Shown here piece by piece: positions 15,442 through 24,892 of a stretch of 64,000 bases of DNA. Below the pieces are notes generated by a model. The model was not told where the DNA came from. It made no database searches and saw only the letters and a list, made by a program, of their open reading frames with translations. Where the stretch lies: the NCBI GenBank assembly GCA_902363575.1, contig CABJAJ010000008.1, positions 62,001 through 126,000 of the forward strand, given 5' to 3'. Both the position numbers and the translations under genes were made by a program. The DNA comes from Rikenellaceae bacterium. GTDB taxonomy: Bacteria > Bacteroidota > Bacteroidia > Bacteroidales > Rikenellaceae. Numbering within the stretch: the first letter of the stretch is position 1; every line of letters begins with the position of its first letter.

Positions 15442-17000
15442 CTTCCTCTTTTGATATAGTCGCGCACGGCCTCGGCGAGCCGCTGGCCGTCGAGCGCCGC
15501 CGAGACGATGCCACCGGCGTATCCGGCCCCTTCGCCGGCCGGGAAAAGCCCTTCGATTTCGGGGTGCATCAGCGTCGTCCCGTCGCGCGGGATACGCACG
15601 GGGGAGGAGGTGCGCGACTCCACCCCGGCCACGATCGCCTCGTCGGTCACGAACCCACGCATCCGGCGGCCGAACTCCTGCAACCCCTGCCGGAGACTTC
15701 CGGCGATGAAGTCGGGCATCCAGCGGTCCAGCCGCGAGGGGATCAGGCCCGGAATGTAGGAACTCGCCGGAAGCGAGCCGCTCTCCCGTCCCGCCACGAA
15801 ATCCGTCACCCGCTGGGCCGGGGCGACCTGGCGTCCGCCGCCGAACTGACGTGCCGACCGCTCGAACGCCTCCTGGAACCGGAGCCCTGCCAGTTCGCCC
15901 CATTCGGCTTTCAGCGGCTCCGTGTCGGCGAGCCGCACCTCCGTGACGATACCCGAGTTGGCGAAAGGCGAATTGCGCAGGCTGGGCGACATGCCGTTTA
16001 CCACCGATTCGGCGGCATCGGTCATCGCCGGGACAATGAATCCGCCCGGACACATGCAGAACGAATAAACGCCCCGCCCCGCGACCTGCGTGACGAGCGA
16101 GTAGGATGCGGCGGGGAGGTATTCGCCCCGCTCGCGGCAGCGGTATTGGATCGAATCGATGAGCTGCTGCGGGTGTTCGATGCGCACGCCCATTGCAAAA
16201 GGCTTGGCCTCCAGCCGCACGCCCCGGCGGTGCAGCAATTCGTACACGTCCCGCGCCGAATGGCCCGTGGCGAGCACAACGGCAGCGCCCTGGTAAAGCG
16301 TATCCCCGCACAGCACCCCCGTAACGCGCCCGCTGTGGATTTTCAGGTCCGTGATCCGGGCGTCGAAAACCACCGCCCCGCCCGCTTCGCGGATCGTGCG
16401 GCGGATGTTGGAGATGATGCGCGGCAGCCGGTCGGTGCCGATGTGGGGATGGGCTTCGTAAAGAATCTCTTCCGAGGCGCCGTGAAAGACCAGCGTTTCG
16501 AGCGCCTTGCGGCAGTCGCCCCGCTTGCGGCTGCGCGTGAACAGCTTGCCGTCGGAGAACGTGCCGGCGCCCCCTTCGCCGAACGCATAGTTGGAGTCGG
16601 GATCGACCCCCTCGTTGCGGTTGATGCGGGCGATATCCCGCTTACGGGCGGCGACCTCCTTCCCCCGTTCGAGCACCACGGGCCGCAGCCCCAGCTCGAT
16701 CAGGCGGAGCGCCGCAAAAAGGCCCGCCGGCCCCGATCCGACGACGATCACCTCCGTGCGGCCGCCGACCTGGGGATAGTCGAAATGTACCGGCGCGGGT
16801 TGCGGCTCGCGGTCGGCGTAAACCTCCAGCGTAAGCAGCACCCGGGGCTGTCCGCGCCGTGCGTCGATCGAGCGGCGCACCACCCGCACGAGGTCCACGT
16901 CAGTGCCGGCCACACCCATGCGCCGTGCGGCAAGCGCGGTGTATCGTTTCGCGTCGGCCGCCTCTTTGGGCGTAAGGGTCAGGGTGATGGTCTGCGGCAT
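15438..17000 (-). CDS. COG2509-type FAD-dependent oxidoreductase
   Basis: 520 aa from the ATG at 17000 (another in-frame ATG is 7 codons upstream). A ~80-residue N-terminal domain precedes the FAD site VVGSGPAGLFAALRLIELG; further family marks are RDIARINRNEGVDPDSNYAFGEGGAG in part, VLATGHSARDVY, SFCMCPGGFIVPA and the C-terminal PAGEGAGYAGGIVSAALDG. The family is widespread and conserved but its substrate is not established. It overlaps the next gene by four bases. Confidence 0.85.
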   Translation of the reverse strand: MPQTITLTLTPKEAADAKRYTALAARRMGVAGTDVDLVRVVRRSIDARRGQPRVLLTLEVYADREPQPAPVHFDYPQVGGRTEVIVVGSGPAGLFAALRLIELGLRPVVLERGKEVAARKRDIARINRNEGVDPDSNYAFGEGGAGTFSDGKLFTRSRKRGDCRKALETLVFHGASEEILYEAHPHIGTDRLPRIISNIRRTIREAGGAVVFDARITDLKIHSGRVTGVLCGDTLYQGAAVVLATGHSARDVYELLHRRGVRLEAKPFAMGVRIEHPQQLIDSIQYRCRERGEYLPAASYSLVTQVAGRGVYSFCMCPGGFIVPAMTDAAESVVNGMSPSLRNSPFANSGIVTEVRLADTEPLKAEWGELAGLRFQEAFERSARQFGGGRQVAPAQRVTDFVAGRESGSLPASSYIPGLIPSRLDRWMPDFIAGSLRQGLQEFGRRMRGFVTDEAIVAGVESRTSSPVRIPRDGTTLMHPEIEGLFPAGEGAGYAGGIVSAALDGQRLAEAVRDYIKRGR

Positions 17001-17079
17001 ATCGGGAACAAATCGGTGCAAAAACAGCCAAAATTACAAATTAATCCGCAAACGCCGTTTTCATCGCAGAAAAATTACT

Positions 17080-17087
17080 TACCTTTG
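17080..17087 (+). promoter_or_regulatory. -7 box of tRNA-Leu
   Basis: TACCTTTG, 10 bases before the mature tRNA, matches the Bacteroidetes consensus; the -33 region is weak. Confidence 0.55.
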
Positions 17088-17096
17088 TCTCAATCC

Positions 17097-17178
17097 GCGG
17101 ACATGGTGTAATTGGTAGCCACGTCAGACTTAGGATCTGATGCCTCAAGGCGTGGGGGTTCGAGTCCCTTTGTCCGCA
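17097..17178 (+). tRNA. tRNA-Leu (anticodon TAG)
   Basis: 82 bases with a short variable arm. The anticodon stem CAGA/TCTG encloses CTTAGGA (TAG), the T-loop is TTCGAGT, and acceptor GCGGACA pairs with TGTCCGC. CCA is not encoded. Confidence 0.95.
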
Positions 17179-17182
17179 CGTG

Positions 17183-17219
17183 AAAGAGTTTCCCCGGAAG
17201 GGAAACTCTTTTCGTTTTT
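17183..17219 (+). terminator. Terminator of tRNA-Leu
   Basis: AAAGAGTTTCCC-CGGAA-GGGAAACTCTTT followed by TCGTTTTT: a 12-bp perfect stem directly after the tRNA. Confidence 0.9.
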
Positions 17220-17279
17220 CGTGCGTTGCGGACAAAACGTGACGCAGGGCACGCATCCCGCAAATCGTTCACCGTCCCG

Positions 17280-19766
17280 TCACTCCTCACTGAAAAGCTG
17301 GTATTTACGGATCAGGTGGGAGATTTCCGGGTCGAGATTACCCCGGAAACGGAGTCGCGGCTCCAACTCGACCGAACGCAGATAGTATTGTACGGCCAAC
17401 TGTTCGTCGCCCTGCCGTCCGGCCAGGATCGCCAGCAGGTAATTAGCCGCCGCATCCTTGTCCTGTCCCGGCAGACCGCGAAGGATGCGGGCGGCCGCGG
17501 CATCGTATCCCAACGACATGTAGGCCAACGCCGTATTGCGATCCTCGTAGGGACGCAGCATGTCGAGCGCCTGTTCGTAGTTCCGTTTGCGGAGCAATTC
17601 ACGGCCGCGCATGTAAACGGAATCGAGTTCGGTGGTATAGACGGTATCCTGTTTCATCCCCCGGCGGTGCAGGTTGAAACGGAAATCCACGGCACGCATT
17701 TTCGGGTACAGCGTCGAAAGCATATAGGCATAGGCTTTCGGAAAACGGGAACGTATGCGCCGCTCCCGCAGATCGGGATCGCCGACCGTGCGGATGATTT
17801 CGAGCAGCCGCTCGCATTCGTCAAGCACCGTATCGGCTTCGATCAGGTTTCCGAGCCGGCTCCAATCCTCGGCGAGCCAAGCCGTATGCAGCAGGTCCGG
17901 AAGATCGGGCAGCTGTTCGGCAGCTTCGCTCCGCACGGTATTTCCCCTTTCATCGAGCGTATAACCCGACGCGATGCGAAGCGAATCGTACAACACGCGG
18001 AACTCGCTCACAAGCACCTCCTTGACCGCGGAGGCACGCTCCCGGGCCAGACGATCATTGACCCGCCACGACCCCTCGGGGGAGGATGTGGCCCGGAGGG
18101 TGATGCTGTCGATGATAAAGACCGGATCGGTCATCAGCGCGCGGGTCAGCGTCCTGACCGCCTCGATCTGGCTGCGGTTTTCAGGCCGATCCTCTTCAAG
18201 CCGGGACTTCCCTTTCGGGAAAACGAAGTAGAAACGGGCATTGGCCTCGGCATCGCGCGTGACGATGCGCTGCACGTAACGCGGCGTCTCGTCCACGAAG
18301 GCGGTCATCGAAGCCACCGAAAAAGTGAGCGTATCCGAACGCTTCAGGACATACTCCCGATCGGCAAAATCATGCACGCGCCCGGCCAGACACAGGTAAA
18401 GGCGCGCCGTATGCTCGTCAGCCTGTATCCGATCGACATAGCGATACCGGATTTTATCCGGCAGATAAATCACCGTATCGAGCCGTGCTCCATCGACATA
18501 GGGGAAACGGACCCGGCGGGTGAAAACGGCATCCTTGCGCTCGTCGAGCCGTCGGTTGCGGTCGATCCTGCTGCGGTCGCAGTAACGACGCATCAACTCG
18601 AGCGTATCCACGCGGGAGAGTCCCTCGAGCTGGGAGGCCAGATAATCCCGCCGCAGGCGATAGCTCTCGTTGCGGGAACTGTCGCCCAACTGCAGGATGA
18701 TCCCCGTCAGACGCTCATCCCCCAGTCCGGTATATTGCATCCGTTCTTCGACGGCACGGCTGAGAAAATCATAATCCCTCATCCGCTCTTTGCCGGCCCC
18801 CCGCTCACGCACATCCGCAAGCGAATCGGCCACCCCCTGAAAAAAAGCCTCCCGCCGCTGCTCCTCGCCGTCGGGATAGACGCCGGCCACCCGGGTGTAA
18901 ACCACGCCCCCCGGAGCAGCCAGTGGCTGTCCCGCATAGCGATAACGGGGTGCGAAGTAGTCCTCGAGATAATCGTATTTACCTGCTGTGGAGCGACGAT
19001 AGAGGGTGCGACGGGCAATCAACCGGTCCATCCTGCGCACATAGCGCTGCAGGTCGCCGAGCAGTCTGCGGTACTCCCGCCTGCCGAACATACCCACATC
19101 GGGATCGGTCAAGGCCTCCTCGACGGTCATCGCACTCAGACGGGCCTCGTATTCGGCGTACTTGTTGCGCTGCGCCTCGATTTGCTCCAGCCGACGAAGG
19201 AAAGCCCTCCGGTCGCCGAACGCCCGGAAATAATCGGCGCTGTCCACGATGCGGCCGACATAGTCCCCGTAACGGGCATACTGGCGGCTTTGCAGCCGAC
19301 GGAACCGGTCGCCGCTCACCACAAGGGGATCGAGCGCCAGCGTGTCGGGCCCTTTCAAAAGACGAGGTTCGAGCAGCAAACGCCACTTCTTATCCTGCAG
19401 CTCGGCAGGCACGGTCACCAGGAATTCGAGGTTGATCCAGCCGTTACGCTCGGCCACGTTGCGACGACTCGATGCCGTCACGGTAATCTGTTCGATCTCG
19501 AACGAAATCATCTGCTCCCCGGTCAGGCTATCCAGCGTGGTCGGGGCGAAATAGAGCAACGTACCGTCCTGTTTCCGGTAAGTGACGATCCGTTCAGGGC
19601 TCGTCCGGTTACGGGCGAGCGAGTCGGCGATTCGTTCCCGCTCCATCTCGGACTGCGGCCGGGAAGGAAGATTCAGGTTCACTTCGGGATCGGTACGCTC
19701 CAGTTTGCGGATGCCGCCGCAGCCCGCAGCAAACGCGAGCAGCGCGACGACGGCCGCATACTTCAT
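17280..19766 (-). CDS. Large lipoprotein with OmpA-like and TPR-type regions
   Basis: 828 aa from the ATG at 19766, which gives a lipoprotein signal (VVALLAFAAGC, Cys at about 16). A longer frame would overlap the upstream gene. A long charged, helix-rich middle is followed by an OmpA-C-like peptidoglycan-binding motif (ITLRATSSPEGSWRVNDRLARERA) near two thirds of the length and a C-terminal region of helical repeats (RNYEQALDMLRPYEDRNTALAYMSLGYDAAAA) like tetratricopeptide repeats. It is the last gene of a DUF3575-DUF3868-OmpA cluster, an arrangement known next to fimbria-type loci of Bacteroidales, here with no fimbrillin gene in view. It may anchor an outer-membrane assembly to the cell wall. 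Confidence 0.75.
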   Translation of the reverse strand: MKYAAVVALLAFAAGCGGIRKLERTDPEVNLNLPSRPQSEMERERIADSLARNRTSPERIVTYRKQDGTLLYFAPTTLDSLTGEQMISFEIEQITVTASSRRNVAERNGWINLEFLVTVPAELQDKKWRLLLEPRLLKGPDTLALDPLVVSGDRFRRLQSRQYARYGDYVGRIVDSADYFRAFGDRRAFLRRLEQIEAQRNKYAEYEARLSAMTVEEALTDPDVGMFGRREYRRLLGDLQRYVRRMDRLIARRTLYRRSTAGKYDYLEDYFAPRYRYAGQPLAAPGGVVYTRVAGVYPDGEEQRREAFFQGVADSLADVRERGAGKERMRDYDFLSRAVEERMQYTGLGDERLTGIILQLGDSSRNESYRLRRDYLASQLEGLSRVDTLELMRRYCDRSRIDRNRRLDERKDAVFTRRVRFPYVDGARLDTVIYLPDKIRYRYVDRIQADEHTARLYLCLAGRVHDFADREYVLKRSDTLTFSVASMTAFVDETPRYVQRIVTRDAEANARFYFVFPKGKSRLEEDRPENRSQIEAVRTLTRALMTDPVFIIDSITLRATSSPEGSWRVNDRLARERASAVKEVLVSEFRVLYDSLRIASGYTLDERGNTVRSEAAEQLPDLPDLLHTAWLAEDWSRLGNLIEADTVLDECERLLEIIRTVGDPDLRERRIRSRFPKAYAYMLSTLYPKMRAVDFRFNLHRRGMKQDTVYTTELDSVYMRGRELLRKRNYEQALDMLRPYEDRNTALAYMSLGYDAAAARILRGLPGQDKDAAANYLLAILAGRQGDEQLAVQYYLRSVELEPRLRFRGNLDPEISHLIRKYQLFSEE

Positions 19767-19815
19767 CCGGCCGGCCGCCGGAAACAGCCTCCCGGAAATC
19801 CGGCTGCGGATACGA

Positions 19816-20307
19816 CTACTCATGGTCCACGGCGCCGTTCACATCGACCGAAAAGATACGGCGTTTACGATCGGCCGTGGTGAGTACCTGCCGGATGGTG
19901 AGCGTCGCCCCGTTCATCCACTCCTCGTAGGGCACCGTAATCCGGTAATCGATGAAAACATCCTCTTTCCCGGAAGCATCGACCAGCGCATACGGCTGGC
20001 GTTCCGTCCAGAAACGGCCCGAAAGAAGACGCCGGCGCCGGTACATCTGCTGCTGATAACGTCCGTTGATCTGCACGTGCGGGAAAAGTTTGACCGCGTT
20101 GCGGTCGGGCGTGCTCAGCTCGGGGACGATACTCCAGCTCTGCGATGCGGGAACGGCCAGCCGGCTCACCTCGATGCGCAGATCCATATAGAGCGAGTCG
20201 CCGCGCTGGCAAAGCTGACGGCGCGTAACGCTGAGTTCGCCGCAGAACTGCGCCCTGCAAGTCGCAGCAGCCAATATACCTATCGTAATAAGAATCAGTT
20301 TCTTCAT
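19816..20307 (-). CDS. DUF3868 envelope protein
   Basis: 163 aa with a cleavable signal peptide (LILITIGILAAATCRAQ). Starting at 20307 puts GGAGG 7 bases before the ATG; a second ATG at 20313 is too close to that site. The conserved body (SVTRRQLCQRGDSLYMDLRIEV, VPASQSWSIVPEL, FIDYRITVPYEEWM) is that of DUF3868. The gene begins 12 bases after the DUF3575 stop and is followed after 49 bases by the OmpA-like lipoprotein. It is exported; no enzymatic motif is visible. Confidence 0.8.
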   Translation of the reverse strand: MKKLILITIGILAAATCRAQFCGELSVTRRQLCQRGDSLYMDLRIEVSRLAVPASQSWSIVPELSTPDRNAVKLFPHVQINGRYQQQMYRRRRLLSGRFWTERQPYALVDASGKEDVFIDYRITVPYEEWMNGATLTIRQVLTTADRKRRIFSVDVNGAVDHE

Positions 20308-20318
20308 ACCCATACCTC

Positions 20319-20882
20319 CTATTTTTTCGATCTGAACAGATAGACGAACGATATGCCGACCTCGGTGGGGCCGAAATAGTTGCGCTGCACATAGGTGCGC
20401 GAATCGGTACGACGGTACTCCGTGCGGACATAGCCCACGCCGATCATCGCCTCCAGGTTCCAGTGCGGCCCGAGATACCACTGATATCCGTAGCTTACCC
20501 CCACGCCGGCAGCCCATCCCTTGTAATGATGGGTGGCGAATGCAGGAAAGACGTTGAAGGGGAGTTTGAACCCGCCGACGTTGTAACGGCCGTAGAGCAG
20601 ATGGGCGCCGAAGAAACTCCTGGTAAATTTTCCGCACAGCCAGTAACGATACTCCGGCTGCACCAGCCAGTGTTTGATCTGGTTGTCGGACCCGATCGTC
20701 CAGGGGTTGTAGTTGGCATTGAGGCTGAGCGTCGATTTGTCGCCGAGGGCCACCTCCACACCGAGGTTGGGTGTCGTGGTCAGCCAATAGAGCGCATTGG
20801 TCTTGACAGCCACCTGCTGCCCCTTCGCTTCCAGCGAAAAGAGGCTCAATGCGACCACGATCAGCATGAATGTTTTACGCAT
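20319..20882 (-). CDS. DUF3575 outer-membrane protein
   Basis: 187 aa from the ATG at 20882, giving a signal peptide (FMLIVVALSLFSLEAKGQ). VAVKTNALYWLTTTPNLGVEVALG and the following alternating aromatic strands, ending in a terminal aromatic/basic residue run (SFVYLFRSKK), are characteristic of DUF3575, predicted small beta-barrels. First gene of the cluster; a TATATTTG -7 box lies on the minus strand at 20983-20990, about 100 bases upstream. Confidence 0.82.
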   Translation of the reverse strand: MRKTFMLIVVALSLFSLEAKGQQVAVKTNALYWLTTTPNLGVEVALGDKSTLSLNANYNPWTIGSDNQIKHWLVQPEYRYWLCGKFTRSFFGAHLLYGRYNVGGFKLPFNVFPAFATHHYKGWAAGVGVSYGYQWYLGPHWNLEAMIGVGYVRTEYRRTDSRTYVQRNYFGPTEVGISFVYLFRSKK

Positions 20883-21164
20883 GGGAAATCCGATATTATC
20901 CGTTAATACTAAAAACCCCGAACTGGAAAAACGATTCGCACACCTATCGTTTTTCGCTTTTTTCCGATTTGGAAATTCGTCGCAAATATAACACATTTCA
21001 CCCAAATCGAACTTTGAATCCCGTTTTTCCACCTGCGGTTTAATCCGATCCACGGATTCCGACCGAAAACGAAAGAGTCCTGCCGTCCGCAGCAACCCGA
21101 GCCAACGCATCAGAACGGGCATATCGGCGGAACACGGTGAACCGCGCTTCCCGGTCGGATCTCC

Positions 21165-22139
21165 TTATCCGATGTAGCTGGTCAGGAAACGCAGCCCCTC
21201 CGGGCCGGGCTCGGCCACGACCCGCCGCACAGCGGCGGGAATGAGCACCGTCTCGCCCCGCCGGACAGCGACCGTATGGCCGCAGTCGTCCATAATACGT
21301 CCGGCGCCGGCGACGAAGACCATCGCGACGAACGAGTCGAGCGACGAGAAATCGCACGCATGGACGGCCGTAAGGTCATAGAGCGACGTGGTGAAGTAGG
21401 CGCAGCGCACCAGCTCCACGCCTCGGTCGCGGCAAGGCTCGTAATGCGTCCGGTAATCGTCGAGCACCCGGTAGTCGATCGCATCCTTTGCCAACTCGGT
21501 GTGGAGCTCGCGCATGCGGCCGTCGGCATCCGTGCGCCCGAAGTCGTAGATGCGGTAGGTGATATCAGAGGTCTGCTGGATTTCGGCGATGAAAGCCCCG
21601 GCGCCGATGCTGTGAATCCGTCCGGCCGGCAGGAAAAAGAGGTCGCCAGGGTGGATTTCGTACTCTCTGAGCACCTCGGTGATCGTATGTCCGGCCACAT
21701 GCGCCTCGTATTCGGCAGGGGTCACGGAGCGGGAAAAACCCGAACGCAGGCGCGCTCCCGGCTCGGCGTCCACGACATACCACATCTCGGTTTTCCCCCT
21801 TCCGCCGTGCCGCTCGGCAGCCAGCCGATCGTCGGGATGCACCTGGATCGAAAGGTCCTGACGGGCGTCGATGAACTTCACCAGCAGCGGGAATTCCCGT
21901 CCGTAACGCGCATAGTTGGCCTCGCCGACCAGCGCCCCCCGGTAACGCCCGACAAGTTCCGGCAGGCTCACACCCGCCAGCGGCCCTTCGGCCACCACCG
22001 ATTCGCTTCCGGCAGCGCCCGACAACTCCCAGCTTTCGCCCACACGCCCGGGTCCGGAGGCGATCCCCTTGAAGGGTACGATCCGCTCTCCGCCCCAGAG
22101 GGTCTGTTTGAGCAGCGGTCTGAATTTGAATGGATACAT
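21165..22139 (-). CDS. manA: Mannose-6-phosphate isomerase, class I type
   Basis: 324 aa. Interconverts fructose-6-phosphate and mannose-6-phosphate in the cytosol, feeding GDP-mannose/fucose synthesis. Zinc-site and substrate motifs: QVHPDDRLA, GKTEMWYVVD, and the catalytic PAGRIHSIGAGAFIAEIQQ region; C-terminal cupin half present. Length is that of the shorter Bacteroidetes/Firmicutes form. The start at 22139 is the ATG before MYPFKFRPLLKQTLWGG. A TATTTTTG box lies at 22161-22168 on the minus strand. It is divergent from the metal ATPase gene. Confidence 0.93.
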   Translation of the reverse strand: MYPFKFRPLLKQTLWGGERIVPFKGIASGPGRVGESWELSGAAGSESVVAEGPLAGVSLPELVGRYRGALVGEANYARYGREFPLLVKFIDARQDLSIQVHPDDRLAAERHGGRGKTEMWYVVDAEPGARLRSGFSRSVTPAEYEAHVAGHTITEVLREYEIHPGDLFFLPAGRIHSIGAGAFIAEIQQTSDITYRIYDFGRTDADGRMRELHTELAKDAIDYRVLDDYRTHYEPCRDRGVELVRCAYFTTSLYDLTAVHACDFSSLDSFVAMVFVAGAGRIMDDCGHTVAVRRGETVLIPAAVRRVVAEPGPEGLRFLTSYIG

Positions 22140-22265
22140 CGCTCGTCTGGTTCTTTGCTGCAAAAATAGCAAAAATCCGCCTTTCCACCCGTCCCCATCC
22201 CGAAACCGGAAAAGAATTCCTATTTTAGCAGGTCGCTTTGCAACCCGGTTGCACCGGCGGCGCGT

Positions 22266-22273
22266 TATCTTTG
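22266..22273 (+). promoter_or_regulatory. -7 box of the metal-ATPase operon
   Basis: TATCTTTG only 4 bases before the first ATG (22278). Transcription would start at about that ATG, which argues for leaderless translation or for use of the second ATG at 22296. Confidence 0.6.
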
Positions 22274-22277
22274 CAAC

Positions 22278-24233
22278 ATGAAAAAGGCAAAGAACATGAA
22301 CACTCCGCATACCCACGCCTGCAATTGCCACGCACACGCCCCTACGGGGGAGGCACATTCGCTCGGGGCCTACGCCTGGCCGCTGGTTTCGCTGCTGCTG
22401 CTCGGCGGCGGCCTGCTGCTCGATGCGGCGGGAGCTTTCGGGCATCCGCTTCTGCGGCTCGCATGGTACCTGGGCGCCTACCTGCCTGTCGGCCTCCCCG
22501 TGCTCCGCAGCGCATGGGAGCAGCTTCGCCGCGGCGGGCTGTTCAACGAATTCACGCTGATGACCCTGGCCGCCATCGGGGCGTTCTGCATCGGGGAGTA
22601 CCCCGAAGGGGTGGCCGTGATGCTCTTCTATACGGTGGGTGAGATTTTTCAGGAGCGGGCCGTCGGCCGGGCCCGCCGCAGCATCGGCGCGCTGCTCGAC
22701 GTGCGACCCCGCACGGCCAATCTGGTCGGAGGCGAACGCACGGAAGCCATCGCACCCGAGCGGGTCGCCGTCGGCTCGGAGATCGAAATCCGGGCGGGCG
22801 AACGCGTGCCGCTGGACGGCGTGCTGCTCGATGCCGAGGCGTCGTTCAACACTTCGGCCCTTACCGGGGAAAGCGTCCCCCGGCGCATCCGCAGGGGTGA
22901 AAACGTACTTGCGGGGATGATCGCGGAAAACCGCACCGTGCGCGTGCGCACCACCCGCCCTTTCGCCGACAGCGCACTGGCCCGCATTCTCCGCCTGGTC
23001 GAGCAGGCTGCCGACCGCAAAGCCCCCGCCGAACGGTTCATCCGCCGCTTCGCCCGCATCTACACCCCCGTGGTGACGCTGCTTGCCGCAGTCATCGCCA
23101 CGGCTCCCTGGCTCTGGTCGCTCGTCGATCCGCAGTTCGCGTTTTCCTGGAGCGAATCGATCTACCGGGGACTCGTTTTTCTGGTGATCTCGTGCCCGTG
23201 CGCATTGGTGGTCAGCATCCCCCTCGGCTATTTCGGCGGCATCGGCGCCGCCTCGCGGCAGGGTATTCTGTTTAAGGGCGGCAACTTCCTGGACGTAGTC
23301 ACCCGGCTCGGCACCGTCCTTTTCGACAAGACGGGCACGCTCACCGAAGGGACCTTCGAGGTGAGAGAGGTCCGCACCGCACCGGAGGTTTCGGAGCGGA
23401 AATTGCTCGAGACCCTTGCGGCCCTCGAAAGCCGCAGCACCCATCCCATCGCCCGGGCAGTGGTTAGGTACGCCGAAAATCGGGGCGTCGCCGTGGCGCG
23501 GGGAGCCGACACGACCGAGCATCCGGGACGGGGCGTGAGCGGCCGTCTGGCGCAGGGAGAGGCCCTCGCCGGCAACACCCGGCTGCTCCGCGAGCGGGGC
23601 GTCGAATACCCTGCGGAGCTCGACGCGTCGGCCGAAACCTCGGTGCTGGCCGCCCTCGACGACCGCTACCTGGGGTGCGTGACCGTCGCCGACCGGCCCA
23701 AACCCGACGCCCGCGAGGCCGTGGAAGCTCTCAAAGCCGAAGGCATCCCCCACATCGGCATCCTCTCGGGCGACCGGCAGGCATTGGTCAGCCGCCTTGC
23801 CGGACAGCTCGGGATCGACGAAGCGTGGGGCGACCTGCTGCCCGAGGGCAAGGCGGCCCGCATCGAGGCGAAGCGCAGCGAGAGCTCCCTGCCCGTGGCC
23901 TTCGTGGGCGACGGAATCAACGACGCGCCGGCCCTCGCCCTGAGCGATCTGGGAATCGCCATGGGTGGTCTGGGCAGCGACGCCGCCATCGAAACGGCCG
24001 ACGTGGTCATCCAGTCCGACCGGCCCTCGAAGGTGGCCACGGCCATCCGCATCGGACGGGCTACGCGGCGCATCGTGTGGCAGAACATCGCCCTCGCTTT
24101 CGGGGTCAAGCTGCTGGTGCTCGTGCTGGGCGCGGGTGGGCTGGCGACCCTTTGGGAAGCCGTATTCGCGGACGTCGGCGTGGCCCTGCTGGCTATCCTG
24201 AACGCCGTGAGGATTCAGCGCAAACAATTTTAA
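22278..24233 (+). CDS. P1B-type heavy-metal (Zn/Cd/Pb) exporting ATPase
   Basis: 651 aa counted from the first ATG; a start at 22296 is also plausible. Exports soft divalent metals using ATP. The N-terminus has no full HMA domain but a His/Cys-rich stretch (HTHACNCHAHAP). In order: membrane helices, the actuator motif LTGESVP, the transmembrane CPC in VISCPCALVV (Cys about residue 306, typical of Zn/Cd/Pb pumps), phosphorylated Asp in DKTGTLT (about 350), STHPIARA (HP motif), and GDGINDAPAL. It is 12 bases upstream of a Fur-type regulator, which suggests zinc homeostasis. Confidence 0.92.
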   Translation: MKKAKNMNTPHTHACNCHAHAPTGEAHSLGAYAWPLVSLLLLGGGLLLDAAGAFGHPLLRLAWYLGAYLPVGLPVLRSAWEQLRRGGLFNEFTLMTLAAIGAFCIGEYPEGVAVMLFYTVGEIFQERAVGRARRSIGALLDVRPRTANLVGGERTEAIAPERVAVGSEIEIRAGERVPLDGVLLDAEASFNTSALTGESVPRRIRRGENVLAGMIAENRTVRVRTTRPFADSALARILRLVEQAADRKAPAERFIRRFARIYTPVVTLLAAVIATAPWLWSLVDPQFAFSWSESIYRGLVFLVISCPCALVVSIPLGYFGGIGAASRQGILFKGGNFLDVVTRLGTVLFDKTGTLTEGTFEVREVRTAPEVSERKLLETLAALESRSTHPIARAVVRYAENRGVAVARGADTTEHPGRGVSGRLAQGEALAGNTRLLRERGVEYPAELDASAETSVLAALDDRYLGCVTVADRPKPDAREAVEALKAEGIPHIGILSGDRQALVSRLAGQLGIDEAWGDLLPEGKAARIEAKRSESSLPVAFVGDGINDAPALALSDLGIAMGGLGSDAAIETADVVIQSDRPSKVATAIRIGRATRRIVWQNIALAFGVKLLVLVLGAGGLATLWEAVFADVGVALLAILNAVRIQRKQF

Positions 24234-24245
24234 TGCCTGTAAGAT

Positions 24246-24674
24246 ATGAAAACCGACGAAGCGACCTGCCTGCAATCGCTCGAAGCGCGGGACATCCGCC
24301 CCACGGCTCTGCGGCTGCTGATCCTGCGCACCATGCACGACTTCGAGCGTGCGTTCAGCCTCGCCGACCTTGAGGATGCCCTTCCGAGCATCGACCGCTC
24401 GACGCTCTTCCGCACGCTCACGCTCTTTCTGGGGCGGCACCTGATCCACGGCATCGACGACGGAAGCGGCTCGCTCAAATATGCGCTCTGTGCGAGCGAC
24501 TGCGACTGCGGGATCGACGACCTGCACACCCATTTCTACTGCACCTCCTGTCGCCGGACGTTCTGTTTCCGCAACACCCACGTCCCGCAGGTTCCCCTGC
24601 CCGACGGGTTCACGGCCGAAAACGTCAATTACGTCATCAAGGGACGCTGCGCCGACTGTGCGAAAAAGCCCTGA
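24246..24674 (+). CDS. Fur-family metalloregulator, Zur-like
   Basis: 142 aa. Winged-helix N-terminus with [22 protein letters not shown] and the recognition-helix region [13 protein letters not shown], then a metal-binding half with [15 protein letters not shown] and a C-terminal CADC, giving the two CxxC pairs of the structural zinc site. Being in the same operon as a CPC-type metal exporter favours a zinc-sensing role over iron. Probably autoregulated from the shared promoter; no clear palindromic operator was picked out. Confidence 0.85.
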   Translation: MKTDEATCLQSLEARDIRPTALRLLILRTMHDFERAFSLADLEDALPSIDRSTLFRTLTLFLGRHLIHGIDDGSGSLKYALCASDCDCGIDDLHTHFYCTSCRRTFCFRNTHVPQVPLPDGFTAENVNYVIKGRCADCAKKP

Positions 24675-24753
24675 CCTTGTGTTCGTTGGCCTGCAAGGCC
24701 ATATTTTTCCGTCAGGATTTCCGTCAGGCCGGCTGCAATCCCGATTTTTTACC

Positions 24754-24761
24754 TACTTTTG
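24754..24761 (+). promoter_or_regulatory. -7 box upstream of the sensor kinase
   Basis: TACTTTTG matches the consensus and rules out a start codon upstream of about 24768; it leaves a leader of about 125 bases before the chosen ATG at 24893. Confidence 0.55.
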
Positions 24762-24892
24762 TATGGGGACTCCCGCTGCATGAGCACATGGGATTCGACC
24801 GGAGCGACCACCGCCGCCATCGGCGGCCGATGTTGTTCCGCGGCCGGAGCAGCCCCGGGACGGGAGTGTTTTCCGCCTTTAATATTTATGCC

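Noticed and set aside
17226..19883. 885-codon plus-strand open frame
   Set aside because: Antisense shadow of the OmpA-like lipoprotein; no start context, no signal peptide, no recognisable motif.
21165..24581. 1138-codon minus-strand open frame running from manA across the ATPase gene
   Set aside because: Only its 3' part (manA) has family motifs; the rest is antisense to the ATPase and reflects high G+C third positions.
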